DNA from: Paenibacillus sp. KS-LC4
Lineage (GTDB): Bacteria; Bacillota; Bacilli; Paenibacillales; Paenibacillaceae
Direction: 5' to 3'
Length of the DNA stretch: 64,000 nt
NCBI RefSeq assembly: GCF_036894955.1
Contig: NZ_CP145905.1
Coordinates: 1,247,501 to 1,311,500 of the forward strand
In this document: one piece after another, positions 45,634 to 54,032 of the stretch
Layout of the letters: the number at the start of each line of letters is the position of its first letter
Position numbering within the stretch: the stretch's first letter is position 1
Notes under the pieces: generated by a model
The model's input: the letters and a program-made list of their open reading frames with translations, nothing else
Databases searched by the model: none
What the model was told of the DNA's origin: nothing
Position numbers and translations under genes: made by a program

Positions 45634-46155
45634 TCAGCGAAGATCCTTATAAATTTCCCGCATGACATGACCTAGCTCAGGAATGATAATGCGTTCGGCC
45701 GCCAGCCGAACTGCGCCGCTGGAGCCTGGCATGGAGAAAATCGCCGTATCCTCGTAAACGCCAGCAATCGCCCTGCTCAGAATTGCCGCCGTGCCGATAT
45801 CCTCAGTAAAGCTCAAGTAGCGAAAAATCTCGCCAAATCCGTGCATTTCCTTATCGAGCAAATCCTTTACAGCCTCATAGGTCGTATCCCGCTTGGCAAT
45901 GCCTGTACCGCCATTGAGCAAAATCGCCTCAACCGCCGGGTCCGAAGCTCCGCTGCGCAGTGCGGATTGGATTTCGCTGTATTCGTCCTTGACGATGGCG
46001 TAGCGCGTCGCCTGATAACCGCCTGCCTTGAGCAGCTCAATAAGCAGCGTGCCGCTTTTATCGGTAGCGGGCGTACGCGTGTCAGATACGGTAATGACCA
46101 TGCAATTAACGGCCTTAGGTGCTTCCTCGCGATGTTGTTCAACGGATGTACTCAT
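45634..46155 (-). CDS. moaB: Molybdenum cofactor biosynthesis protein MoaB (MogA-type fold)
   Basis: This 173-aa protein of the MoCF-binding fold has VITVSDTRTPATDKSG, LLNGGTGIAKRD (the molybdopterin-binding GGTG loop), FRYLSF and FSMPGSSGAVRLA. It likely adenylylates molybdopterin before molybdate insertion. The start ATG at 46155 was chosen from family length; a long upstream extension to 46293 has no domain match and includes the region near the zinc operon promoter. AAAGGA is 12 nt upstream. It is monocistronic, divergent from the Zur-controlled operon, and no other Mo cofactor gene is nearby. Confidence 0.9.
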   Translation of the reverse strand: MSTSVEQHREEAPKAVNCMVITVSDTRTPATDKSGTLLIELLKAGGYQATRYAIVKDEYSEIQSALRSGASDPAVEAILLNGGTGIAKRDTTYEAVKDLLDKEMHGFGEIFRYLSFTEDIGTAAILSRAIAGVYEDTAIFSMPGSSGAVRLAAERIIIPELGHVMREIYKDLR

Positions 46156-46302
46156 TGAAATGTAAGCATCCTTTCTTGGGCAGTTATGCCGGAAAATTAT
46201 TGAATAATGACTCCTATTGTATACTGGATCTGACCCCGATGCCAGCGCAGGCAGGGAATGTTCCTCCGTAAAAGGCACGGCGGGCTGGCACAAAATAGGC
46301 AG

Positions 46303-46331
46303 TTGACGAATGAAAAGCGGCTTGCTATACT
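46303..46331 (+). promoter_or_regulatory. Sigma-A promoter of the zinc-starvation operon
   Basis: TTGACG (46303-46308) and TATACT (46326-46331) have 17-bp spacing. A Zur-type palindrome begins 4 bp after the -10 element. The leader to znuC is about 205 bp. Confidence 0.72.
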
Positions 46332-46335
46332 CATT

Positions 46336-46354
46336 AAGCGTAATGATTACTATT
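46336..46354 (+). promoter_or_regulatory. Zur-box-like palindrome 1
   Basis: The core GTAATGATTAC (46340-46350) is a perfect 5-1-5 palindrome with partial outer matches to the Bacillus Zur consensus TCGTAATNATTACGA. It covers the expected transcription start. Confidence 0.65.
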
Positions 46355-46411
46355 AAACAACATGATAACCGTTAATGAATCGCTGCCGGCGATTTCTTTT
46401 TTTGAATTATT

Positions 46412-46428
46412 ATCGTAATTATTACGAT
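46412..46428 (+). promoter_or_regulatory. Zur box 2 (perfect palindrome)
   Basis: ATCGTAATTATTACGAT is a perfect 8-1-8 palindrome and matches the Bacillus Zur operator core exactly. It lies about 115 bp before znuC, in the leader. Between the two boxes, GCCGGC-centred sequence with a T-run (46384-46403) may form a small hairpin. Confidence 0.85.
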
Positions 46429-46543
46429 TAAATGCAAAGGGTTGGTGCCATCCACTGGCAGTAAAGCGGCCGTTTTGAGGGTGAAGCTTAAACCTTATTA
46501 TCTTTTTTGAAAAATAGCATTGGAGCGAAAGGAGAGAGACAGC

Positions 46544-47260
46544 GTGGAGCTTGCTTCATTAAATAATGTCGTGTTCGGCTACGGCAGCGTACCGAGTCTG
46601 AATGAGGCGGATATGGTCATTCATGCTGGTGAATTTATAGCGGTAACCGGGCCCAACGGCGCCTCGAAGACGACGCTGCTTAAGCTGATGCTGGGCTTGC
46701 TGAAGCCGTGGAGTGGAGAGGTTTATTTGGCGAAGCTCGGCACGAGCGGCAAGAGGCTCGTGATTGGTTATGTGCCGCAGCAGATCGCGGCGTTTAACAG
46801 CGGCTTTCCAAGCACGGTGCTGGAGTTCGTCAGGTCCGGCGCATACGAGAGCGGAGCTTGGCTGCGGCGAATGCGGCCGCAGGAACGAGCTCGTGCCGAG
46901 GAGGCGCTGCGCCAGGTCGGCATGTGGGAGCAGCGCGGCTGCAAAATCGGCGAGCTGTCCGGCGGACAGAAGCAGCGGGTGTGCATTGCCCGAGCGCTGG
47001 CACAGCAGCCCGACCTGCTCGTCATGGATGAGCCGACAACAGGAATGGATGAAGCAAGCCGCAAAGGCTTTTACGAATTAATGCATCATCATGTGCAGGC
47101 TCATGGGCGGACGGTTGTGATGGTAACCCATGGACTCGAAGAGGTCCGTCCGTATTTGAACCGCATCATTGAGCTGGAACGGAAGGGGGAGGGAGGATGG
47201 AAATGCTGCACTACGACTTCATGCAGCGGGCATTTTGCGCCGGAGGCATCATCGCTTTAG
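46544..47260 (+). CDS. znuC: Zinc ABC transporter ATPase
   Basis: This 238-aa ATPase has Walker A GPNGASKTT, Q-loop in GYVPQQ, signature LSGGQKQRV and Walker B LLVMDEPTTGMD, with switch His in MVTHGLEE. The Ser in the P-loop position usually occupied by Gly is seen in other Firmicute metal-ABC ATPases, so it is not taken as a defect. The GTG start follows AAAGGAGAGAG. The C-terminal end overlaps znuB by 58 bp in another frame. The Zur boxes upstream support zinc as substrate. Confidence 0.92.
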   Translation: MELASLNNVVFGYGSVPSLNEADMVIHAGEFIAVTGPNGASKTTLLKLMLGLLKPWSGEVYLAKLGTSGKRLVIGYVPQQIAAFNSGFPSTVLEFVRSGAYESGAWLRRMRPQERARAEEALRQVGMWEQRGCKIGELSGGQKQRVCIARALAQQPDLLVMDEPTTGMDEASRKGFYELMHHHVQAHGRTVVMVTHGLEEVRPYLNRIIELERKGEGGWKCCTTTSCSGHFAPEASSL

Positions 47261-48156
47261 TCGCTTCTGTGCTGGGTGTGCATTTAATGCTGAGACGGCA
47301 GGCGCTGATGGCGGATATGCTTTCACATGTCTCATTAGCTGGCGTTGCCGCAGGGGCCTATCTGGGCTGGAATCCTTCTTACGCCGGGTTCTCCGCTGCT
47401 GTAGCAGGAGCGATTGCCGTTGAATATATTCGGCGCTCCTACCGGGCCTACAGCGAAATGTCGATTGCCATCATTATGATTGGCGGCTTGTCGAGCGCCG
47501 TTGTGCTGATGGGGCTGAATAAAGGGATGAACAAAAGCTTCTCCTCTTATTTATTCGGCTCTGTCGTCGCAGTGAACGAAACGGAGCTAATGCTGATGCT
47601 TGGAGCAGCGGCCGTAGGAGCGAGCTTTTTTATATTGCTGCGCAGACCGCTGTATCAGATGGCGTTCGACGAGGAAACGGCGCAAGCAAGCGGCATTCCT
47701 GTCCGACTCATCTCCATGCTGTTCAGCATGGTGACGGGTATGATTGTCGCTGCGGCTATGCCGATTGTAGGCGTGCTGCTCGTATCAGCGCTGATCGTGC
47801 TGCCAGCGGCGCTGGCGGTACGTCTTGCCCGCAGCTTTGCGGCAGCGCTCATGATTGCGATGCTTGTCGGCGTTGCAGGCGTATTTTCGGGACTGACCGC
47901 CTCGTATGAGCTGGGAACGCCGCCGGGCGGAACGATCGCATTATTTTTGCTCGCGCTGCTGAGCTTAGGCATTGTATTAAAAAAGGTGTCCGTTATAGCC
48001 GGGAAGCTCGGCAATCGGCAAAATCGCACCATCATTAACAATCATCAAACGGGGCAGTTGGCGAAGCAGGACGTTTTTCCCCGCATAAAGAGCGGTAGAC
48101 TGGATGCGTCAGCTACTCACACAAATGGAGGTACAGAAAATGAAAGCTATGTTTAG
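47203..48156 (+). CDS. znuB: Zinc ABC transporter permease
   Basis: This 317-aa ABC-3 family permease has eight or nine helices, with RRQALMADMLSHVSLAGVAAG near the N-terminus and DEETAQASGIPVRLISMLFS in the coupling loop, both typical of ZnuB/AdcB. GGGAGG at 47191-47196 favours ATG at 47203 over the adjacent ATG at 47197. The last 45 residues are a polar tail (after GKLG) that is not part of the usual permease. Its coding region overlaps both neighbours. Confidence 0.92.
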   Translation: MLHYDFMQRAFCAGGIIALVASVLGVHLMLRRQALMADMLSHVSLAGVAAGAYLGWNPSYAGFSAAVAGAIAVEYIRRSYRAYSEMSIAIIMIGGLSSAVVLMGLNKGMNKSFSSYLFGSVVAVNETELMLMLGAAAVGASFFILLRRPLYQMAFDEETAQASGIPVRLISMLFSMVTGMIVAAAMPIVGVLLVSALIVLPAALAVRLARSFAAALMIAMLVGVAGVFSGLTASYELGTPPGGTIALFLLALLSLGIVLKKVSVIAGKLGNRQNRTIINNHQTGQLAKQDVFPRIKSGRLDASATHTNGGTENESYV

Positions 48157-49264
48157 CAAATTTTCTTTGTTATTTATCGCAGCAGTGCTGCTGCTATCGG
48201 GATGCGGCGCGGCTGGCAGCATGAATGGAGCAAGTCCAGTTGGCGCTCAAGTCGATAACGGAGGTGCCGTTGCCTCTGAAGCGAGCGTGTCGCAAGCTGC
48301 CGGGGAGGCGGAAGCGAAGAAGCTGCAGGTCGTAACGACCTTTTATCCGATGTATGAGTTCAGCAAGCAGGTGGGCGGGGATTACGCCGATGTAACGGCG
48401 CTGATTCCGGCTGGAACCGAGCCGCATGACTGGGAGCCAAGTGCCAAGGACATGGCGGTGCTGAAAGAAGCGGATGTATTCGTCTATAACGGCATCGTAG
48501 AAGGCTGGGCGGAGCAGGCGCTGGAAAGTGCAGTAAATGAGAAACGTGTCGTCGTGGAGGCGAGCAGCAGCATAGAATTAGCCGAAGGCGGGGAAGACGA
48601 GCATTCGCATGGGGGAGTAGCGAATGGTGCCTCAGAAGCTGCACATGCGGATGCCGAACATGAGCACGACCATGACCATGCTGCGGAGCATGAGGAGGCT
48701 ACCCACGAGGAAGAGGGGCATGCTCACGAGCATGAGCATAGTCTCGATCCGCATGTATGGCTGAGTCCGAAGCTGGCACAGGCAGAGGTGGCGGCCATTC
48801 AAGAGGCGTTTGCGAAAGCAGATCCAACCCATGCAGACCAATATAAAGCAAATGCAGATGCCTATATTGCGAAGCTCCAACAGCTGGACGATGCGTATAA
48901 GGCGGGGCTTGCAGGGGCGAAGCGAACCGAGTTCGTCACGCAGCATGCGGCTTTTGGCTATTTGGCGCGTGAATACGGCTTGACGCAGGTGCCGATTTCC
49001 GGCCTGTCTCCTGACCAGGAGCCCTCCCCGGAGCAAATGGCGGAAATTGTGAAGCTGGCGAAGGAGCAGCAAATAAAGACGATTTTTTTCGAAACGTTGG
49101 TTGATCCGAAAATCGCCAGCACCATCGCGAGCGAAATTGGTGCCAAGACAGCGGTGCTGAACCCGCTTGAGGGGCTGACCGAGGAAGAAACGGAAGACGG
49201 GCTCGATTATATTGGCGTGATGACAAACAATCTGGAAGCACTAAAGCTTGCTTTGAACGAATAA
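48140..49264 (+). CDS. znuA: Zinc-binding lipoprotein of ZnuABC
   Basis: This 374-aa lipoprotein (LLSGC, lipidated Cys near residue 21) of the cluster 9 metal-binding family has KKLQVVTTFYPMYEF, GTEPHDWEPS (metal-ligand His), and a His/Glu/Asp-rich loop (about residues 154-203) just before DPHVWLSP, the typical zinc-specific feature. Other ligands are likely in FVTQHAAFGYLAREYG and near the C-terminal domain. The ATG at 48140 follows GGAGG within the end of znuB. Confidence 0.95.
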   Translation: MKAMFSKFSLLFIAAVLLLSGCGAAGSMNGASPVGAQVDNGGAVASEASVSQAAGEAEAKKLQVVTTFYPMYEFSKQVGGDYADVTALIPAGTEPHDWEPSAKDMAVLKEADVFVYNGIVEGWAEQALESAVNEKRVVVEASSSIELAEGGEDEHSHGGVANGASEAAHADAEHEHDHDHAAEHEEATHEEEGHAHEHEHSLDPHVWLSPKLAQAEVAAIQEAFAKADPTHADQYKANADAYIAKLQQLDDAYKAGLAGAKRTEFVTQHAAFGYLAREYGLTQVPISGLSPDQEPSPEQMAEIVKLAKEQQIKTIFFETLVDPKIASTIASEIGAKTAVLNPLEGLTEEETEDGLDYIGVMTNNLEALKLALNE

Positions 49265-49270
49265 GGGAGG

Positions 49271-49366
49271 TTGAAGCCGCAGCAAGAGACCAATGATATC
49301 GTGTTTATGCAAAGCTATATAGATGAAGGGAAGCGTGAAAAAGAATGGGCGAGGAAGCAGCAGTGA
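49271..49366 (+). CDS. Possible 31-codon leader peptide coupled to the GTPase gene
   Basis: After znuA a GGGAGG (49264-49269) is followed at once by TTG at 49271, opening a 31-codon frame rich in Lys, Glu and Gln (with [14 protein letters not shown]). It ends in a GTGA overlap, with TGA at 49364-49366 and the GTPase start codon GTG at 49363. An internal ATG at 49307 is an alternative start. No family is recognised, and the spacing of SD to TTG is very short, so this may be only a spacer. Confidence 0.3.
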   Translation: MKPQQETNDIVFMQSYIDEGKREKEWARKQQ

Positions 49367-50580
49367 AGAGGCAAGCAGATTTTAAAATTCCGGTGACGGT
49401 GCTGAGCGGTTATCTAGGAGCGGGCAAAACGACGATACTCAATCATGTGCTGAACAATCGCGATGGGCTTCGGGTGGCGGTTATCGTCAATGATTTGAGC
49501 GAGGTCAATATTGATGCGGCTTTGGTTCAAAAAGAAGGCGGGCTTTCCCGCACCGATGAGCAGCTGGTGGAAATGTCAAATGGCTGCATCTGCTGCACGC
49601 TGCGCGGAGATTTGCTGCGCGAGGTGGAGCGGCTGGCGAAGCAGGAGCGCTTTGATTATATTTTGATCGAATCGACGGGCGTGGGCGAGCCGGTTCCTGT
49701 AGCTCAAACATTCACTTATATTGATGAGGAGCAGGGCATTGACCTGTCGCAATTTTGCCGCTTGGACTGCATGGTGACGGTCGTTGACGCATATCGCTTC
49801 TGGCATGACTATTCCTCGGGCGAGACGCTGCTTGAACGCAGTCAGGGAGCGCATGAGGAGGATCACCGAGAGGTTGTTGATTTGCTGATTGACCAAATTG
49901 AATTTTGTGATGTGTTGCTGCTTAATAAATGCGATATGGTCAGCGCTGAGGATTTGGACGAGCTGGAGGGCGTGCTTCGCACGCTGCAGCCGCGCGCCAA
50001 GCTGATTCGCACCGAGCAGGGCAAGGTTGATCCTGCGGAAATTTTGAATACGGGCAGATTCAACTTTGAAGAAGCGAGCGTATCGGCTGGCTGGATGCGG
50101 GAGCTGAATGCGCCAGTCCATACGCCAGAAACGGAGGAATACGGAATCGGCTCATTCGTTTATGTGCGGGCGAAGCCTTTTCACCCGGAACGGCTAATGC
50201 GCTGGATGGAGGAGTGGCCGGAAGCTATCGTTCGGGCAAAAGGCATTATGTGGCTGGCAACCCGCAGCTTGCAGGCGCAGAGCATTAGTCAGGCGGGGCC
50301 GTCCATTCAATTTGGCCCTGCTGGACTGTGGGTGGCTGCGCTTCCCGAGCCTGAGCAGCACTTGCTGCTGGAGGAGGAGCCTGAGCTGGCGAGCAGCTGG
50401 CATCCAATGTATGGCGACCGAATCAATAAAGTGGTGTTCATTGGTATTGATCTGCAACGGGCCGAGATTGAAGCTTCGCTTGACCAGTGCTTGCTGACGA
50501 AGGAAGAGATGAAGCAGGATTGGAACAGCTTGTTTGATCCGTTTCCGCAATCGCAGCAGGAGGCTTGCGCTATAAATTAA
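49363..50580 (+). CDS. COG0523 GTPase, putative zinc metallochaperone (YciC/ZigA-like)
   Basis: This 405-aa protein of the CobW/COG0523 family has P-loop GYLGAGKT (16-23), the metal-binding CxCC (C75, C77, C78 in GCICCTLR), ESTGVGEP (switch region) and NKCD. A CobW C-terminal domain follows with [15 protein letters not shown] and FIGIDL. Zur-controlled members deliver zinc to client proteins during starvation. GTG at 49363 is preferred over ATG at 49345 because GAGG lies 8 nt upstream. The operon position after znuCBA supports zinc over cobalt. Confidence 0.9.
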   Translation: MKRQADFKIPVTVLSGYLGAGKTTILNHVLNNRDGLRVAVIVNDLSEVNIDAALVQKEGGLSRTDEQLVEMSNGCICCTLRGDLLREVERLAKQERFDYILIESTGVGEPVPVAQTFTYIDEEQGIDLSQFCRLDCMVTVVDAYRFWHDYSSGETLLERSQGAHEEDHREVVDLLIDQIEFCDVLLLNKCDMVSAEDLDELEGVLRTLQPRAKLIRTEQGKVDPAEILNTGRFNFEEASVSAGWMRELNAPVHTPETEEYGIGSFVYVRAKPFHPERLMRWMEEWPEAIVRAKGIMWLATRSLQAQSISQAGPSIQFGPAGLWVAALPEPEQHLLLEEEPELASSWHPMYGDRINKVVFIGIDLQRAEIEASLDQCLLTKEEMKQDWNSLFDPFPQSQQEACAIN

Positions 50581-50620
50581 GAAGACAGGTCATTTATAAG
50601 GAAGACAGGTCGTTTAAAAG
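50581..50620 (+). repeat. Two 20-bp direct repeats upstream of rpmG
   Basis: GAAGACAGGTC followed by a T/A-rich half unit occurs twice in succession, starting at 50581 and 50601. The copies are identical over 11 bp and similar beyond. They lie directly after the GTPase stop codon and before the strong L33 ribosome binding site. Function unknown. Confidence 0.7.
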
Positions 50621-50645
50621 TATGTTATAAAAGGAGGTGAGCCTA

Positions 50646-50795
50646 ATGAGAGTTACTGTAACGCTGGCATGCACGGAGACGGGTGACCGCAACTACACGA
50701 CCTCCAAAAATAAACGTACGACCCCGGAGCGGCTGGAGCTGCGCAAATACAGCCCTCGTCTTAAGCGGGTGACGCTGCATCGGGAAACGAGGTAG
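50646..50795 (+). CDS. rpmG: 50S ribosomal protein L33, zinc-independent form
   Basis: This 49-aa L33 has the family pattern [35 protein letters not shown] in two parts (here split between residues 15-31 and 32-49). The two CxxC knuckles of the zinc form are lost: only one Cys (C9) remains in ACTETGDRN, and the second pair is replaced by SPRL. Such C-minus paralogues replace the zinc protein under zinc starvation and free zinc. A perfect AAAAGGAGGTGA sits before the ATG. Its location in a Zur-controlled operon agrees. An additional zinc-type copy is expected elsewhere in the genome. Confidence 0.93.
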   Translation: MRVTVTLACTETGDRNYTTSKNKRTTPERLELRKYSPRLKRVTLHRETR

Positions 50796-50814
50796 GAAAG
50801 GAGGCTTCCAGAGG

Positions 50815-51204
50815 ATGGCAACTTGGAACCTGACGCAAACGCGCCATCATCTGCTTCTATGCAACGGGGGCAGCTGCAAGCGCAGCGGCGCGGAAGAGGT
50901 AACGCTCGCCATCCGTGAGGAGCTTGCAAGGCTCGAAGCGGATTCCTTCGTCCATACGACGAAGACGATGTGCAACGGCAGATGTGAGGATGCATGCAAT
51001 GTGGTCGTCTATCCCGACGGCAACTGGTATAACGGTATGACGCCAGAGCTTGGTCGCAAGCTCGTTCGCGGACTGCTCGGCGGCAATCTCATGCCGCTGC
51101 CAGAGCGAATCTCGTATAACTACGAAGCCGATAGCTTCGCAGCAACAGGCAGTGCGGCGGAAGGCATTAGCAAGCCGGTTGTGAAGAAAGTGGAGAGAGC
51201 TTAG
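50815..51204 (+). CDS. (2Fe-2S) ferredoxin-like thioredoxin-fold protein
   Basis: This 129-aa protein contains C16, C21 (LLCNGGSCKRSGA), C53, C57 and C61 (MCNGRCEDACNVVVYPDG). This pattern and spacing fit the thioredoxin-like [2Fe-2S] ferredoxin domain found in Hox, Nuo and CobW-associated proteins. The last 40 residues are polar and unordered. It is the last gene of the zinc operon, 19 bp after rpmG. It may have a redox or metal-delivery role; binding of zinc rather than iron-sulfur cannot be excluded from sequence. Confidence 0.8.
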   Translation: MATWNLTQTRHHLLLCNGGSCKRSGAEEVTLAIREELARLEADSFVHTTKTMCNGRCEDACNVVVYPDGNWYNGMTPELGRKLVRGLLGGNLMPLPERISYNYEADSFAATGSAAEGISKPVVKKVERA

Positions 51205-51234
51205 CAGGTGGAGAAGCATAGGCAAGTGCAGAGG

Positions 51235-51268
51235 GCATAACGCTGAATTGCAGCGTTATGCTTTTTTT
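51235..51268 (+). terminator. Terminator of the zinc operon
   Basis: A perfect 11-bp stem (GCATAACGCTG / CAGCGTTATGC) with a 5-nt loop is followed by seven T residues. It marks the boundary between core genome and the accessory toxin region. Confidence 0.93.
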
Positions 51269-51301
51269 GTATATTGTAGTAAATTGATCCTGCTGGATTT
51301 T

Positions 51302-51552
51302 TTGCATATCCCTATCCGATTTCTCTAAAATAACATTCTCTGTACATATTCGATTGTTTATTTGCATTATTATCCCTCGGAAGGATTTATAGATTTTAAA
51401 TCTAGCCATGCATTAATTCGAAATTTTATATTATATACAAAAAAACAGGTGGAAAATTAGGTATTTTGATGTAATAATGGGTAAGGTAAATAATTGAAAA
51501 TGAAGTTCTATATTTCATATATCTTTTATAAACAAGGAAAAATGAGAAATGA
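51302..51552 (+). repeat. Left copy of cassette leader (duplicate of 57177-57506)
   Basis: 51302-51411 matches 57177-57287 closely, and 51428-51552 matches 57382-57506 over 125 bp with one mismatch. The right copy carries about 90 extra bases between the two blocks. The second block includes the ribosome binding site and start codon of the SLH gene, so the left copy once preceded a full SLH gene. Together with 51549-51747 it fills the 543-bp gap before the toxin. Confidence 0.9.
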
Positions 51553-51723
51553 GATTGGTTACGAAACCTTGCTAAGACAGTATGGAGCTTCGTTAAAGTA
51601 CAAGGATTTTTCTGACTTTTTACAAGTAGGAAAACCGAGAAGGGTATGGACTGCTATTGGCTTAACGAAATGTTTGCATCGAGCTTCTCGGTGGGCATTG
51701 ACTTCCAAGGCATGTGGAGATAG
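51549..51723 (+). pseudogene. Deletion scar: fused relics of the SLH gene and the 1131-aa gene
   Basis: The original SLH start codon (51549) is now followed after 8 codons by a stop. From about 51553 the sequence resumes deep in the 3' part of the SLH gene: in another frame it reads GYETLLRQYG and KDFSDFLQVGKPR, against GYETVPRNYG and NDFSDFLQVGKPR in the intact protein. After about 51668 it jumps to the last 17 codons of the 1131-aa protein (MFASSFSVGIDFQGMWR against MFESSFSVRNDFQGTGR), ending with its TAG at 51721. Two internal deletions therefore removed some 1.1 and 3.4 kb. Confidence 0.88.
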
Positions 51724-51747
51724 AACGGGTAAGCGAGGAGGCGTACA

Positions 51748-53979
51748 ATGGCTGGAAAGCAGGTTGTATTTAAACCGGATGAAGTGAGGCGCCTGCAGCA
51801 GCAGATGGTGCGAATCGGAGCGGACACGGATGAGCTGCGACGGCGGGTGAGCGGAAAGATCGCGAGCTGGGATCGCTCTTTGCCGATGCTGAGCAGCCTG
51901 GAGCAGATTCAGAGGCAGCTGACGGGCTTGACGCAGGAAGCGGAGCAGATGACGGAGGTAATCAGCAAAGCGCTGAAGGGCATCGAGCGTGTGCAGGCGG
52001 AAGCAGCGCAGGAAGCGAAGCAGCTGGCGAAGGGGCTGAGCGGGCTGGAGCGTTTTGACCTGTTGAAGCAGGTAGGGACGACAGGCGGCGGCAGCTACAC
52101 ACCTGTGCCCGTCACCTTCCGTCCGATGGTTACGAATTTGATCGACCGGATCTTGCCGCAGGCCAGCCGAGACCGCTGGTCAAGCGATCCGTTGGTGAAG
52201 GAGCTGCGGCGGATCGCAGGTCTCCAAGGTGCGACAGCAGCAGAAAAGCTGGATGCGGAAATGAAGCTGGAGGCGATCTTCGCGGAGCGTGATCTGATCG
52301 CGAAGGCGCAAACGGCGTATGCGGTGTACAAGCAGTTCGGCAATCATCTGCTTATGGCGGAGATGCACAAGCAGGCGGAGATTAGCCGGGAGAAGCTCAA
52401 GGAACTTGGCGTAGCAGAGAGCTATTTTGCCCCAAATGTGAATATGACGAGCTATTTCAAGCAGGTGCCGCTGCTGGCGTGTGACTATGATCCATCGTTC
52501 GCGCTGGAAGGGGACCTGACGACGCGGGTGCCGCTGCCGGACAATGCACGTTATTTGTTTATGGTGATGATGGCGCAAACGCCGGGTCCGACGGGCGAAC
52601 TGGCGAGGGTGCAGCTCAAGGAAATTCATGCGTTGCAGCAAACGATTCGAACCGCAGCGGGTGGATTAGTCACGGATGTCCAGCAGGGGCAAGTAAAAAG
52701 CGGACTGCTGAACGTGCTGACGATTTTGCAGAGCATGCAGGCATTAAGTAAGTACGATCCCCCACCAAAGGAAGTTATCGTCGAGCAAAAGCCGGGCATG
52801 CTGGAGAAGTTTGGGCAGGATGCGATGCAAAGCCTTGAGATCTACGGGAGCGTGATAAAAAACCAAGCTGCAGTGGAATGGGCTGCGATTAAGCAAACCG
52901 GAAATAGCATAGCTGAAGTGGGAACGGATATATACAATGCTTACGTTGATCGAGCGAACAAGAGGAACGACTCGGTCTATGATTTTTTTAACTACGCAAC
53001 GATGGGCTTGATTAGTGTGCCCGAAGCGCTATGGGAGGAGCACGTTGAACGAACGGCGAATCGAAATGAGTCGGTGTCTGCGTATTTGGATTATGTGAGC
53101 ATGGGTCTAACGGGGATGGTGCAGGGAGCGTTTGCCCCTGAACATCCGAATTCTAAGGAGCATGTGCAGGATGTCCTAGGTGTCCTCGGTATATTGTTCT
53201 CGGTTAAAGTGAAGGTTCCAGAAGGAATAGAACCGACAGTTCCGAAAAGTCCAGCGGTCAAACCGGAGGGTGCAGGAAATGGCCGTGGATTAGGCTTTGG
53301 CAATCAGCTTGTAACTCCTGATGGGTTCCAATTCATGGACTCTATTCCTAACAACAAGTCGATAATTGAAGTCCCGAAAACAGACGTGCAGAAGCGGTAT
53401 TTGGAAGAGATGGAGCGGCTGAAGCGAGAGGCTGAGGGGATGGGGAAACCAATAACTGTGATCCCCATTGAACCAAGAGGGAAGCAAGTTCAATTCGAAC
53501 CTTTTATTAAGCAAGAGTTAATTGCACAACAGACATATGATCGGTTAAGGGCAACAGGCTTAGATATGAAAGAGATCGAAGTTTTTGCGAAAAACACCGG
53601 TCTTAGTTTAGAAGAGGCAGTTGGTCTAAAAAAACATCTTATTTTAACAGAACATGTTAATTTACCTGATTCTAATAATGGGAAATATTATTATAAAGGC
53701 TACTTCCACCCAGATTATCATATAGCTTATGGATGGGAAAAAGCTCTTCAGGCTGAATTATCACCTGTAGAAAAAGCATGGTTTAGACAACTAGCAGATC
53801 ATGAATTAGCAGAAAGTAAGATGATGGAAGAAGGGATTCCATATCGTAAAATTGAATCTTGGGATCATAAGCAAGGGTTGACTGGGAAGCCGCCTTATGA
53901 GGGAGCGCATGACTTGGCACCTCCTCCACCAAAAGACTATCCAGACCCAAATTTTAAACCAGATGAAAGTCTTTTATAA
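51748..53979 (+). CDS. WXG/LXG-like polymorphic toxin, complete, tip type 1
   Basis: This 743-aa protein lacks a signal peptide. The N-terminus (about 1-110) is helical with heptad-like Leu spacing and an SWD turn, resembling WXG100/LXG secretion modules of type VII substrates. A conserved middle (about 110-520) includes SYTPVPVTFRPMVTNLIDRI and GMVQGAFAP hydrophobic segments, then the junction GNQLVTPDG (about 518-526). After it the sequence becomes AT-rich and unrelated to the paralogue at 62227. The 217-residue tip has FHPDYHIAYGWEKAL, ADHELAESKMMEEG and GAHDLAPPPP, perhaps a hydrolase or zincin-like toxin; I cannot name it. GAGGAGG lies 6 nt before the ATG. A candidate immunity gene follows. 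Confidence 0.75.
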   Translation: MAGKQVVFKPDEVRRLQQQMVRIGADTDELRRRVSGKIASWDRSLPMLSSLEQIQRQLTGLTQEAEQMTEVISKALKGIERVQAEAAQEAKQLAKGLSGLERFDLLKQVGTTGGGSYTPVPVTFRPMVTNLIDRILPQASRDRWSSDPLVKELRRIAGLQGATAAEKLDAEMKLEAIFAERDLIAKAQTAYAVYKQFGNHLLMAEMHKQAEISREKLKELGVAESYFAPNVNMTSYFKQVPLLACDYDPSFALEGDLTTRVPLPDNARYLFMVMMAQTPGPTGELARVQLKEIHALQQTIRTAAGGLVTDVQQGQVKSGLLNVLTILQSMQALSKYDPPPKEVIVEQKPGMLEKFGQDAMQSLEIYGSVIKNQAAVEWAAIKQTGNSIAEVGTDIYNAYVDRANKRNDSVYDFFNYATMGLISVPEALWEEHVERTANRNESVSAYLDYVSMGLTGMVQGAFAPEHPNSKEHVQDVLGVLGILFSVKVKVPEGIEPTVPKSPAVKPEGAGNGRGLGFGNQLVTPDGFQFMDSIPNNKSIIEVPKTDVQKRYLEEMERLKREAEGMGKPITVIPIEPRGKQVQFEPFIKQELIAQQTYDRLRATGLDMKEIEVFAKNTGLSLEEAVGLKKHLILTEHVNLPDSNNGKYYYKGYFHPDYHIAYGWEKALQAELSPVEKAWFRQLADHELAESKMMEEGIPYRKIESWDHKQGLTGKPPYEGAHDLAPPPPKDYPDPNFKPDESLL

Positions 53980-54032
53980 CCCTAGACTATACTATATAGT
54001 TGAATAGTGAAAATAAGAGGGGAGATATTTAT

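Noticed and set aside
46156..46293. 46-residue N-terminal extension of MoaB
   Set aside because: It has no family match and would place the start in the zinc operon promoter region. The normal MoaB length is reached from 46155.
46640..46670. znuC called defective because Walker A reads GASKTT instead of GAGKTT
   Set aside because: The same substitution, to my knowledge, occurs in functional Firmicute metal ABC ATPases, and all other motifs are intact.
51494..51787. 97-codon frame spanning the left cassette scar as a real gene
   Set aside because: It begins upstream of the true ribosome binding site, mixes relics of two genes out of their original frames and overlaps the toxin start. It is treated as a scar.
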